From Rotaria sordida (Eukaryota; Rotifera; Eurotatoria; Philodinida; Philodinidae): a stretch of DNA of 64,000 nucleotides. Position 1 is the stretch's first letter. Every line of letters starts with the position of its first letter. The translations under genes were made by a program, and so were the position numbers. The DNA lies in assembly GCA_905250125.1 (NCBI GenBank), contig CAJNOL010000860.1, positions 1 to 64,000 of the forward strand. The letters are read 5' to 3'. The notes beneath the pieces are model-generated. The model saw only the letters and a list, made by a program, of their open reading frames with translations. It made no database searches and was not told the DNA's origin. This document shows, piece by piece, positions 13,301 through 31,653 of this stretch.

Positions 13301-16300
13301 GTTTATTGTTGGTGCTAGGTATGAACATTCAATAGATTCACTTGATGATAATGATTCTCGATACATTTTAACACTTGTAGATGTATGTGTTGGATCTGAT
13401 GTACCAGCACATAAGTAAATATACATATCTTTTCTTTATTGCTTACGTGAATATTTTAAACAATATGAATTTAATATGTAGTCAATGTAATGATAGGTTT
13501 TGATGGATATAAGAAATGAATTAATCAATCAACACTCTTCAGTTAGAGAAAATGATTATGATTATGATGAAAATGATAGAGAGTAAGATAGTGACAATAT
13601 TTATTTCGGCATTTACTGAACGTATCTCGTGACAATTAGAAAATATATAAATGAACGTGCCGCCCTTTTGCTCTTCCTGCATTCTCTTTCTTTTCGCTTT
13701 TGACGAGAAGACGCCCATCACAAAATAGGTAGGCATCTATAATTGAACATACAGAAAAGAAAAGAAGAAAAAGCAATAGAAGATTTTGATGGACAACAGA
13801 CAAAGAAATTAGTTCATTGTATATGCATTTACACATATATGTACAAAGATTGGGTATATATGTTTCTCATTTTACTTCATTTCATGACCTCCTGGATAAA
13901 GCAGATGAACAAAAAAAAACCGAAAGTAATTGATCAATAATGATCCTTTTTAATCATACTAATAGATGCAAAAAAAACAAGAGTTAAGTTGAAAATGATT
14001 TATATACCTGTTTTCTTAGATCACGCGTTTTTGTCTGCATTGCTTGAATTTTTGCATTAACATTTTCATCTGAACTTTTCTTTTTGGACTAGAAAAAAAA
14101 CAAATAACATAACAAAAATATCTTCATAAATTCAATGACATAATCACAAATATAGAACAAAAAAAAAAAGAAGAATAAAATCAATCATTCTTTTTCTTAC
14201 ATATTGAATATATTCATCAAGTAAATCTTGTAGAGCTTGTCGTACAGCATTACATTCTTGTACAATTCTATCACGACGATCTTCACGTGTTGATAATGAA
14301 TCAGCTAATAATGCTGCACCTGATATTATACTTTCAAGACGTTCTTCAAGTTGTGGTCGAATAATTTGTTCATTAAATTTTTGCGGTTTCATCATAACAA
14401 TACGCTGTAAAAAGAAATTTTTTTTTAAATTTTAAATAGACAAAACAAAAAAAAATCTTACATCAAATTCATTTAATGCACGTGTTAAATCTCCAACTGT
14501 ACTTAATGATGAATCTAATTTTAATGTTTGTGTTGGTGGTATAGGTCGTCCTTGCGTTACTGATGATATAACTCCAACAGCATCACGTACTTGACTATAA
14601 ACAAAATCTCGATTTTCACGTGCATAAGGAAGTTCTGGATGACGTAAATATGTTTTTGAAGCCGTTAATAACATCATTGATGTTCGTTTTATTGTACCAC
14701 GTGCAGCAGCTAAATTTTCTTGTTCGAGACGATCAACTAAATCCTTAATAAAAAAATAAAAATAAAAATTTTTCTTCTTCACAAAAAAAAAAGAAGAAAG
14801 AAATTTTTACATATTGACGACGTTGAGCATGTTGACTTAAATCAACAATATCTTTACCATATTGTTTATAAAAATGAACTAATTCTTCTTGACTTGATGC
14901 ATCATGAATATGTTGTAAATCATCTTCAACCTAGGTTTTTTTTTTTTATAAAATGTAACAAAAATAAAAAAGAAAATTGAATTCAATTAAAACATACTAA
15001 ACGAATAGATTTTAAAATTAATTGAACATCAACTAAATCAGCTAAGATAAGTAAATGAGTAACTGATGTAAGTAAAGCTCGTGCTGCAACAATCATTTGT
15101 TGACGTTTTGGTTTTGAACATGGATCATCAGCGAATTCTTTTGATAAAACTGCCATTTCATCACCTATTTTATATTTAATAAAAAAATAACATAGAAAAT
15201 TTATTAACGAAAGAATCTTTTCAGATGTTTCTTTTTGATTTCAATGATTTTTTTGCCTATAGATACAACATAGTGTTGGATTTAAGTTCCTATTAAGATT
15301 TGACTGAGTTATCAGATTTTTTTTTCTAGAGATTCCAGGTTTTCGGAAAGCTCGTCTTTTCGAATTTTGATCTCAGACTTTATACATGTAGAGAACTCAA
15401 CTGAAATAACTTTCATAAAAAAAAAACAGAAGTTTGGAACAAAGTCTCTTTGAGCTATGAAGCTTTTAGAAAAATGCATCATGTTTACACTCTCCATGGA
15501 AAACGGTTAATATCTTGAAATTTTCGTAGCTTGAAGAGACTCTGTTTAAAACTTCTGAATTTTTTTATGGAAGGAAGTCTAATTGAGTTCACTAGTTGCG
15601 TAAAGTTTAAGATCAAAATTCGAAAATACGAATTTTCCGAAAACCTGAAGTGTCCAGAAAAAACTTATTCAAATCTCAATAAGAACTAAAATCTTTTTAT
15701 TAAAACACTATGTAGTATCTATAGGCAAAAAAAAACCCTTGAAATCGCAAATAGACACTCATGGAGGTTTCGTCGTGAATTTTTTGTTTATTGTTTTACC
15801 TGTTCGTTTAACTTCTTCCATACTTTGTAATAGATCATTACGCATATCAGGATTTTCATGAGCTATTTCACTTGCTTTAGTAATAAAATTTTCTGTTGCT
15901 TGAATAATATTAGCAACAAGTAGATGAGCTCGTTTTGATCGACCTTTTCTTTTATTTGATGGTTGATCCGATATTAATGTAGTTACCTGAAAAAAAAAAT
16001 AATATTTTTCAAGTTTTGTTATATTATTTTTTCTTTTGAACTTAGTATGTAAACTTTGTTTTATATAACAAAAAGAAAACATTAATTGAATTCTATTGAG
16101 GCCACATCTGGTCTTTTTCATTTCTTGTCACATATGTTTTAAAAAAATCAAGGTTGACTTTTTAATAAAGATATCTTATTTCTTAAAGAAGACTTTCATA
16201 TGTAAAATAATATAAATAGTATTATTAACTTATATTCTGATTCTTGAAATAGACAAAATAAGAAAAGTATGAATAGAACAACAAATTGATCGTTTAAATA

Positions 16301-16953
16301 TTTTGAATAATCTTAAGAATTCATTTCATATATATATATTGAATAAACTGTTCTTTTCAATAGTTCATTATCAAACTTCATCAAATATTTTCATTTTGTT
16401 TCCTTCTACACATCGCTTAATGGCTCCTGTTATAAAAATTTTATTATCTACGCATGATTACTCATGTAAACATATTCGTGAAATGAATAAATTATTGATT
16501 TTAATGAAAGAAAATCGGTTCTTTCAGTGGTGGATTTAGAGGAGAAGGACTGAGAGCGATCATTTCCTTTCAAAAGATTTTTCTCGGTTTTTGCAAGCAG
16601 ACAGACTCAAAAATGACCTGATCCTACTTCTAACGAGCTTCAAAACATGTTTTATAATTATGATTGCCCTCATCAAAAAGGTCCTAGATCCGCCACTGAG
16701 TTCTTTTACAGATCAACGAGAACCCCATATACTAACTGGTCTAATTCACATAAGGCATCGAAGTGTGTGGATGCCGCTGATCTAGAGAATGTACGCAAAA
16801 ATCATTAAGAGATTTCGAAATCTTTTTCTTGATATTAATATTTCAATAATAACAAACCTGTGCTACAAGTGGATCCAATGTTCGCTGTACAGACCATGTT
16901 TTTATTTGTGCATTCATAGGATTATATTTAGTACCATAAATATGTGTACTCAT
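7367..16953 (-). CDS. CTNNA: alpha-catenin (cadherin-catenin/actin linker)
   Basis: Links beta-catenin/cadherin to F-actin at adherens junctions. Twenty exons, 5' to 3': 16858-16953, 15800-15986, 14998-15164, 14811-14930, 14462-14743, 14201-14404, 14008-14088, 13054-13206, 12905-12997, 12611-12830, 11897-12034, 11736-11812, 11586-11675, 9075-9218, 8832-9013, 8664-8769, 8555-8600, 8393-8481, 8208-8327, 7367-7513. They give 913 residues (human 906). Landmarks: RSKRAHLLVANIIQATENF, LEERLESIISGAALLADS, the LRKAVADHVSDTF repeat, TAGAIRGRSGRVIDVVTSEM, and the actin-binding part KWDDRGNDIIVLAKKMCMIM. The linker 9075-9218 is acidic/Ser-rich and poorly conserved. Start MSTHIYGTKYNPMNAQIKTW fits the short family N-terminus. 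Many long introns carry foldback or other inserted DNA. Confidence 0.95.
7557..8193 (-). mobile_element. Possible transposon remnant or foreign insertion in last alpha-catenin intron
   Basis: The final alpha-catenin intron (7514-8207) is 694 nt against a local norm near 60, and its composition is less AT-rich than the other introns. On the minus strand a 65-codon open frame (7557-7754) uses mixed, GC-tolerant codons: it begins MKNRVLAGKEKLLALFDQ and ends SQREGSA. A second short frame just upstream starts MRRDLIRAIIKNC. Neither matches a family I recognise. No clear terminal repeats were found, so the limits are approximate. Confidence 0.35.
9219..11585. other. Long alpha-catenin intron (2.37 kb)
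   Basis: Between the conserved central domain and the variable linker/actin-binding exons. I see no coding exon and no clear inverted repeat. The alternative read-through end of exon 13 occupies 11448-11585 (see findings). The remainder is AT-rich single-copy-looking sequence. Confidence 0.5.
12087..12537. repeat. Foldback element in alpha-catenin intron
   Basis: The left end GTAAAATAGATGAAACAGTC (12091 on) is repeated in inverted orientation at the right end (near 12511-12533, one base different). A tight small hairpin, GTGTGGATTTGAATG against CATTCACATCCACAC, lies at about 12220-12262. Length is about 450 bp and no open frame is supported. Confidence 0.65.
13207..14007. other. Long alpha-catenin intron (801 nt)
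   Basis: Lies between the exons ending LRKQ and starting LRKAVADHVS. It contains only overlapping Lys/Phe-rich open frames on both strands, without family similarity. I see no clear inverted repeat. Confidence 0.5.
15237..15746. repeat. Foldback element in alpha-catenin intron (shared-arm family)
   Basis: Nearly the whole 636-nt intron is an imperfect hairpin. The left end GATTTCAATG then TTTTTTGCCTATAGATAC is mirrored at the right by GTATCTATAGGCAAAAAA and CTTGAAATC. Inner arms AGGTTTTCGGAAAGCTCG and TTTTCGAATTTTGATCTC pair with 15600-15645. The arm motif resembles those at ~6350-6640 and 39950-40558. Confidence 0.75.
16524..16699. mobile_element. MITE with 16-bp terminal inverted repeats and 6-bp target duplication
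   Basis: The left end TCAGTGGTGGATTTAG is the inverted copy of the right end CTAGATCCGCCACTGA with two differences. The element is 176 bp and is flanked on both sides by the direct repeat GTTCTT (16518-16523 and 16700-16705). It has no coding capacity, so it would need a transposase encoded elsewhere. It sits in alpha-catenin intron 1. Confidence 0.8.
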
Positions 16954-18214
16954 TGTGATATATGAATATATGTGTTTATCAATCTATTTTACACCAGAAG
17001 AAAAAAAAAGAAGTGTTTTGACGTTATAATGAAAAGAAAAAAAAGAAAAAAATCAGATCAAAAAAAAAAAATTTTTTTTCTCTTCTTCTTCTTTGTTGAC
17101 CTGGTGTAATCAACAAATAAATATGTCAAAAGAAAACAGAACACTTGTCCATTTTTAAACCAATCATAACTTAATCGTCAATTATTGCTGATTGGTCGAT
17201 AGATGTGACCGATAGATATCCTGATGAACATAAATGTACAAATGCATCTGATCTACCTTTAGTTTTATTTGTTTTCTTTTTTTTTTACTCGCCTTCCTTT
17301 CTATTCGATCATCGAGTCAAGGGATATAACACCGTATCATCTGATCTCTCTGTTTTTTTTTCTATTTATTACGAAGAAAAAAATCGTTCTTTTTATTGTA
17401 AGATATGTTTGTCCTTCAAACATTTGATCAAATATTAATGTCAAGTACATTTCAATACATGAATCGATAGATATATTTCAAATTATTTATATCATATTAG
17501 TATTATTACTACAATAAAGAAGATGTCCTTCGTTCATTGACATTACTTATTAAATGTTTATGAGAGCTAATTTTTAATTATAGAACTATTACATCAATTA
17601 AGTCTTACTACCTTATTGAATAATAAAAAAATGTATCCATTGAAATAGGTTGTATACCATAGACAAGTCTGGGTAAATCCAGAGTATCTTTAAACAAAAA
17701 AAAAACGATTTCATCATTTTGCTACATCATGTCAAGGGCGGATTTTGAGGGGGCGATCACCTTTTTCTCCTAAAATATTTTTTGATTTTTTTTAGTATAA
17801 AATGTCCAAAAATGAGTCGAAACGATCTCTAATGAACTGATTTCAAATCACGTATTATGACCATGATTGTCCCATCTTTCCAAAAATTCTAGGTTCATCA
17901 TTGTGCAAAGTATATTTATATTAAAATCTAAGAATATAATACATTTAATTATTAAATATAGAAAGTTATTTGTATGCTTTTCTTTTTTTCTATATTTTAT
18001 ATAATCTATCGACTTGTTCTATTTTATTCTCTTGTTCGTCGATATTAAAAATGTCCTAATCTATGTTGTGAAGAAAAATTTTAGAAAAAAGAAATATACC
18101 GTTTAATTAGGTACATTATAATGTTCTTATAGAAATGACTAATTTCTAAAGATTTTGTTTTTGAAAACATTTTTTTTTTATTTTTTTATCTTCAAATACT
18201 TCTTAGAATTAATA
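16954..18214. promoter_or_regulatory. Divergent intergenic region between alpha-catenin and cullin-2
   Basis: The two genes start 1.26 kb apart on opposite strands, so both promoters lie here. The alpha-catenin side has A/T tracts (17010-17080). Around 17738-17900 is a diverged copy of the 16524-16699 MITE: GGCGGATTTTGAGGG near its left, and ATTATGACCATGATTGTCCC matching the corresponding part of the intact copy. A T-rich stretch ending in AG (near 18206) precedes the cullin-2 start and may be a splice or trans-splice acceptor. Confidence 0.55.
17738..17900. repeat. Degenerate copy of the 16524-16699 MITE
   Basis: Aligns by eye with the intact element about 1 kb away: GGCGGATTTTGAGGG for the left end, the central ATTATGACCATGATTGTCCC, and AAAATTCTAGGTTC towards the right end. 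The right terminal repeat is decayed and no target duplication is evident. Confidence 0.5.
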
Positions 18215-24868
<6,654 letters not shown>

Positions 24869-27480
24869 ATCATTTACAAAAAAAACCAAACAAAAGTTGA
24901 ACAAAAAAAAAAAGAATTTTTTTTCTTCTTCTCTTATCCCTTTACATTTGCAAAATCGAATTATGTCCATATATATATATCTATACGATCTTTTGTTCAT
25001 AACTAATTTATTAATCTTCAGTTTATTTCTGCTATACTCTTTTGTATACACACACATGCATATATATATAGATATATATATCTATTCATGAGATTTACTA
25101 AATTCAAGTGTGCTTTTGAGATTGTTGTTCATATTATTTCTAATTGATGTGTGTGCAATGAATATATAGGATGGAAATTTATTAAGAACAAAAGAGCAAG
25201 TTGAATGTTTATTTCTAACAACTAATAGAACAGTGTTGACAACTGATTAATAAATGATTTATTGTCTTTCTCTCCATAGGTTGATGTGCGTGTGTGTGTG
25301 TGTGTATGTTGAGGAGGGTTTGGATTATTTTTCTACTTTCCGTGTTCTATCTTTCTTTTTCTCCTTCTTTTTTTTCTGTTTGTTTGTTTGTTCATTTCTT
25401 TTGCCCTTGTCTTTCGATTTTCTTTGACGAAATAAACTTATAAACGACCAAAAAACAAACCAAGAAACCGTGTGGTTATTGTAGACACTTAAAACTCAAG
25501 TTCTATTGGCTTTTATAGATATGTAATATCAGTAAGTCAAATTGGATCAAAGTCTCATTGATTCGATAAGATTTTTTATTTCAACTGATTGAACAAAACT
25601 GAAATGTAAATTTTTTTTTCAAATCATAAGTGACATGCACATATGAATAAGGCAGAAAAGAATTTATTTTAATGTCCATTTAGAAAAAAAGTTGGATGAA
25701 AATTTATTTACTAACTTTTGATAGAAACAAGATAGAAAGTTGCGATTTTCACTGTTAGAAAGACGAGATGAAGACGCGTCGAATTGTATATTACAAGTTT
25801 TTTCAACTCGGTCTTTTTAAGGTTTTCAATCGACCTTTTGGAAAAGCAACGTACTATGTGAGATGATTATAATGAATTTTTAATTATCAGATATTCATCT
25901 GAATCGTCAATGAAAGTCGTACAAAATTACGCAAGGCTTAGATTTTTAGATTTAGCTATCCAGGAGACATAGGCATCCTATTTAAAATTCTTGGTTGATT
26001 TTTCAAGCAATTGCTATGACAAAAAACTGATATTTTTTTTTTGTAAATTTGATTAAAAAAAATTCAGAAAACATCTTAGAAGAACTTATAATATATGATT
26101 CGATGCAACTTCATCTCCTCTTTCCATTTGTGCAAAGCATAATGATCTATCTAGTTTCTATCAAGAGTTATCTAAAAGAATACTTACTTACGTTCTTTTT
26201 TTTAAAATGGCTATTAGTTTACCAGACAACATAAAAGAACAATAAAACCAATATGATGATAAGATTTCATTGTATTGGTAACGATTATTTCTCAACTGTC
26301 CTTTTCAATAGATTATTTTAAAAAAGAAAAATAAATTATACTTTTCTTCAATAATAAAAAAATATCGTTTGTAGTGTAGATACAAAAATGTTTTTGTAAA
26401 CGACGTGTATTTCTTAATGAATTAATATATATAAAATAACATAAAACAAGTATGACTGAGGATGAAAATAATGTGTATTGTTTAGAAGCATTGATGCATA
26501 ATATTCAAACTATAAAATAACATGTGTCGGTTGTTTTTATTTATCTAATGAATTTTCATTAACATATATTTTGGAAAATTTCAGAATAGTCAAATAATAA
26601 TTCAACTCACATTAGGATATTATCATGGATATTTTTTTTTATTAAATTAAATAGCAACTTTCAATGTACTCGATCATGCGTCTGATATTCAGTACAACAA
26701 AACAAAAAACAAAAAGAAATATTACACTTCAATTATTATTTATAACTATTTGACTTGTTAACATTATACCTTGCTCTTCACTTATCTTATGATCATTTTT
26801 GCTTATATTCGTTTTTATAATATATTATTAAAATGAAATTTAATAATTTTCTTCTTTCGTTTTTTTTTATGCTTCATATCTACAGCATCTCGTTTTATTC
26901 ACGATGTATACAAAACAATAATTAAAAAGTTTTCAATAGCTTGCAAATCATTCATTTCCAAAGGTGTTCACTTAATCTTGAAAAATTTTCACTTTTCTCC
27001 AACATTTGTCTTGAAATATCCTGATCATCTCACAGTCTTAGTTCATTTGAAAACATTTCACTCTCTATATATTGCCCGTATAGATCATTTTAATTTTCAA
27101 AATTCATTCGATAACATTTCGAAATTAGAGTAAATATCTTAATACAAACATTCATATGTCAGAAAGAATTATTTGATGTTAAGATTATTTAAGTTAGATA
27201 ATTTCAAATGAAATATACATGATTATCACATCTATTGTACCATTTTATCTTTTATTACTTCATCAATTTCTCGACTATGAATAATAAAATATGTTGTTCC
27301 TATAACTATATCAATATATGATTGGTTAAAATATTTATCAAATCATCTTTTATTAAAAGTAAAAAAAAATACTCGATGATGATCGGTAGTAGATTTTTCT
27401 TTCCATTATTATCAACAATTGTTTATTGTTTTTGTTTTTTATTAAAATTTTATTCATAAAATTTTATTTAAATATTTTAG
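24869..27480. other. Intergenic, cullin-2 to RNF217-like
   Basis: 2.6 kb without a supported gene. It has simple repeats (TATA near 24970 and 25060-25082, GTGTGTGT near 25290-25305) and T/C-rich tracts. It ends with ATATTTTAG immediately before the RNF217-like ATG. Confidence 0.5.
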
Positions 27481-27955
27481 ATGGCAGATAATATACAAGA
27501 AGAAATAAATCATCATGATATTAAACAATGGCAACATTGTTCATTATTTAATTTAGATTTATTTAATGATGAACATCATAATTTAAATATAAATAAAGAT
27601 AATAATATAAATATTGATGAATGTTGTTGTTCATTATCAACACCAAATGTTGATGATCAATTTAGTAAAAAACATTTAGATCATTCATGTCCATTTAATG
27701 TTTTACAAAAAAATTATACAACACAACTTGAACATGTTGCTGAAAAATTATTATCTAATAATGATAATAATACATTAGATAATTGTTATTATTGTTCAAC
27801 ATATGAAACAAATGATACAAAAGTACAATCAATTAATCGTAAAATTCTTCTTGGTTCAACAGTTATTTTTGATAATTTTCTTCGAAATAATCTTAAAACA
27901 TCTTTACTTATAAATTCAAATAATCCTTCATCAACAACAACAACAACAATTATTA

Positions 27956-27987
<32 letters not shown>

Positions 27988-30900
27988 CCACGACGATGGC
28001 ATTCCGAACGAGGTAGTCGTCATTCAAATGTTCGTGCTAATTTACCATTAACAACAGCTCAACGTCAAGTACTTGAACGTTATATGAATTATCCAATAAT
28101 TAAACCACCAACAAATATTCGTTCAATACATCGATCACATCATCATCATCATCATCATCATCATCAACCAATAATAGGAAAAGTTGTTGAAAATACTGGA
28201 ACAGCTCTATCTACTCTTACTGAACAACCATTAAATACAACAAATTCAATAAATACTATTTCACATATTCGAAAAAATAGTGCAGCATCAAATAATACAC
28301 ATATACGTCCAATTTTATCAAATGCATCATCAATATCAACTGCATCTCATCGACATTGTTTTTTAGTTGATACAATCGTACATAATAAATCTAAAGATGA
28401 TTCAAAAAATAATAATGAAAATGAATTCATATCATCTGAATTTGATCATATAGATGATAAAGAAAGTAATATTGAACTTAATCAAATATCAATTTTATCA
28501 AATCATCCTTTAAATTTAACAGAAATTTTATCAGAATGTACAATTTGTTGCGAATTAAAACGTTTACAAAAACGTACATGCTGTAATTTTTATGTTTGTT
28601 CAACATGTTTAAATATATATGTTGAACAACAAATTAAACAAGGTATTATTCGTATTCAATGTCCAAATCGACAATGTCATATATATATGCATCGTGATGA
28701 AATACATAAACGTTGTATATCACCTGAATTACGACATAAATTTACACGTATATTAATTGATAATAATCGTTTAATAAATATAAAAACATGTCCAAGATGT
28801 TCAAATATACATGAAATAGGTATTTGATATAAGAAGCAAAAAACACAAAAAGAAATTTTTATTTTTGTTTTTGATTTTAATTCTAGATGTTGAAATTTGT
28901 CGATCAATGAAACGAGCACCAACAAAAGTTCAATGTGTTGAATGTAATTTAATCTGGTGTTTTCAATGTCATTCACCATGGCATGATGGTATACAATGTA
29001 AAGAATTTCGTCGTGGTGATCGAATGTTAAAAAAATGGGCAAGAGAAGTTCATTATGGACAACATAATGCACAACAATGTCCATGTTGCAAAGTAAAATA
29101 TATCTTTTTCTTTTTTTTTCTTATTTTTTATTAATTTATTAATTTAAGGTTTATATTCAACGAACTAAAGGATGTGATCATATAGTTTGTCTTCGTTGTA
29201 AAACTGAATTTTGTTATAAATGTGGTGATCGTTTTCGAGATATTAAATTTATAGGTTTGTATTATATAAGAGTTTTACTTTAAAAATTGATCTTAGACTA
29301 GATGCATTCAAATCGTATGAAATTTTCAGGATATGTTCGAGAGAGATATCTAATAAACAAGGGTCAAAAATTGCTCATTTGATCATCAGAATTTCTCTGT
29401 AAGCTTTTATTTTATAGAATTTGAAAGAGTATGCCAAACTGCAGTGCCCTTTTTTTGTTTAAATTCTTGATTTTTATGCGGAGAAAAAGGATGACAAGTT
29501 TAATATTTTGAAAAATGGTCATCTATTTATAGAAATGCTTTTTTTATATAATTGTAAAACAACTTAATTCAAAAAACTGGTACTGCAGCTCTGAAAAAAA
29601 GACATCTTTTTTAAGCAGAACAGCATGGAAATCATCAAAAAATTAGGTGTTAAATAAAAAAACTATGTCGTTTATAAAAGATCAGACATTGGGCTATCTT
29701 CTCATGCATTTATCTCAATTTTAATTTTTCTGACGAAAATTGGGTTTTTTTTTTGAGATCGAAAGGACTTAAATAAATTTCAATAATCTATGATTGAAAT
29801 TTGTTTTTAGGCGATCATTATAGTGAATTAAGTGTGCTTGGTTGCAAATATCGTTTTTATCCTGATAATCCATTAAAACGTCGACTTATACGTGGTTCAA
29901 TACTTGGTGGAAAAATTTTAGCTGCACCAATTATTTTATGTTTAGCAGCTGTAGCTGGTGCCGTTTGTGCTAGTATTGGTTTTCCAGCTTATTGTTGTTT
30001 TATGCTTGTTCGACAGATTAAAGTAAAAAATTTTTGTTTGTTTTTTTTTTCAATATATTTTGTATAATTTGATTTGATTAGGCTAGTCGACGAAAACATC
30101 GTCATGCAACATTAAAAGAACCTGTTTTAATGGGTTGTAAGTTAAATTAGAATTTACAAAATCGATAATTTTTATTTTATTCTAGATAAAACATTAAATG
30201 ATATGGTACCACAATTAATACCACGTGATCCAGTGAATATGAATAGTATTAAATCAAGATTTAATTCAATACGATCAAATATTCAAAATAATATTGATAT
30301 TAATACAATTAGTAATGCACCAATTGCTGTTTTTGATGGTAAAAATATTTTCATATACCGGGTTGTGTATAACCTTTCTCTAGGAGAGTAGCGCTATTAT
30401 TTCAAGTTAAATACCTAATGAATTTTATATCAAATTAAAGACCGTCAAAAACTAGATTCATTAGTACTAAATAGTAAGAGTTATCAAAATATTTTAATGT
30501 CGAACTTACGAAATTTTCAGAAATTTTATGCTTTTTTTAGCATAGAAAATTAGCGCACCAGCAGTTTTTTATAGGGAAGAAAAACACTCGATTTTCTCAA
30601 TAAAATTAGTTTTTTCATGATTTTCACTCATAAAGACGCTTCGAGATATACTTATTAGACGCAATTTCTCATGTTGCATCGGATGAGTATATTTCGAAGC
30701 GTTTTTGTAAGTAAAAATAATGAAAAAAGTTAATTTTATCGAAGAAATCGAGTGTTTTTCTTCCATATAAAAAACCAAGTTTTTAAAGATTTTTTAGGAT
30801 TTTACAAGTCATTTTTAAGATTTTTTATCTCAGAAAAGTGGCTCAAGAAACTTTTAATATATATAGTTTTGTAGAGCTCGGCGGGCCCTATCGAACCATG

Positions 30901-31365
30901 TAAAAGTACTAAAAGAAAATATTTTACTCTATATTTGAATTGCTGGTGCCCTAATTTTCTATGCTAAAAAAGCATAAAATTTCGTAAGTTCGACACTAAA
31001 GTATTTTGATATCTCTTACTATTTAGTACTAATGAATCTAGTTTTTGATGGTCTTTAATTTGGTATAAAATTCATTAGGTATTTAACTTGAAATAATAGC
31101 GCTACTATCCTAGAGAAAGGTTATACACAACTCGGTATATTGTTTTATTTTTGTTTTCTTTAGAATGTGATATTCATATTCCAACAAATCAAAAAGGTTA
31201 ATTTTACAAAATAAAAATTTTCTTTTACTAAAAAAAATAATTTTTTTCTTTTTTTCTCAAGATGAACTAATGACAAGTCCAATAAGTTCATCATCATCAC
31301 CGAATTTTCCACGATTAATCTCATATTCAACATTACGAACATCAATATCAAAGAAAAATGAATAA
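27481..31365 (+). CDS. RNF217: RNF217-like RBR E3 ubiquitin ligase with C-terminal membrane segment
   Basis: RING-between-RING ligase, which passes ubiquitin through a cysteine thioester. Eight exons: 27481-28819, 28887-29092, 29149-29254, 29811-30022, 30082-30136, 30186-30338, 31164-31196, 31262-31365; 735 residues. RING1 begins near residue 350 (CTICCELKRLQKRTCC). IBR has CNLIWCFQCHSPWHDGIQCK. RING2 (CPCCKVYIQRTKGCDH) keeps the catalytic Cys near residue 524. GDHYSELSVLGCKYRFYPDN and a hydrophobic stretch near residues 575-610 match RNF217 specifically. The first ~345 residues are low-complexity (Asn run, nine His at 28138-28164) and unlike the vertebrate protein. An AG acceptor abuts the ATG. 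The sixth intron (30339-31163) is mostly a large foldback. Confidence 0.92.
29255..29810. other. Enlarged intron in the RNF217-like gene (556 nt)
   Basis: Interrupts the gene just after RING2. I see no open frame and no convincing inverted repeat. Confidence 0.5.
30353..31140. repeat. Large, near-perfect nested foldback element in RNF217-like intron
   Basis: Outer arms 30353-~30570 and ~30925-31140 are almost identical inverted copies: ATATACCGGGTTGTGTATAA at the left, complement ATATACCGAGTTGTGTATAA at the right. They continue through CGCTATTATTTCAAGTTAAA with few differences over about 200 bp. A second inverted repeat sits inside at ~30575-30766 (GGAAGAAAAACACTCGATTT against AAATCGAGTGTTTTTCTTCC). 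No transposase frame. The low divergence suggests a young insertion. Confidence 0.85.
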
Positions 31366-31653
31366 GGAAAAAAAAAAAATTTCTCGTCCATCTATTTTTC
31401 TTTTCTTTTGTTGTAATTTTAAGCGAAATTATTTTATTGTAACAGATAGTTTGTACATATATATATAACTTCTAACAATTCAGTCGTATCCTAGTCACTT
31501 GTCGTAGTTTTATTTTATGCAATTTGTTTCTTTTTTTTTTTTGTTCTTAAAAATAACAGTACGTTCAGCTTTTGCTGTTGTATCATATTATTATATCTCT
31601 ATATATATATAAATATAAATATAATTTTTTTTGTTTTCTATATAAAAACAAAG
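31366..31653. other. Short intergenic region before GTPBP3
   Basis: 288 bp, AT-rich, with TA repeats (31455-31470, 31602-31616) and T runs followed by AG (near 31558). It could hold the RNF217-like 3' UTR and either a promoter or a trans-splice acceptor for GTPBP3; the sequence does not decide between them. Confidence 0.45.
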
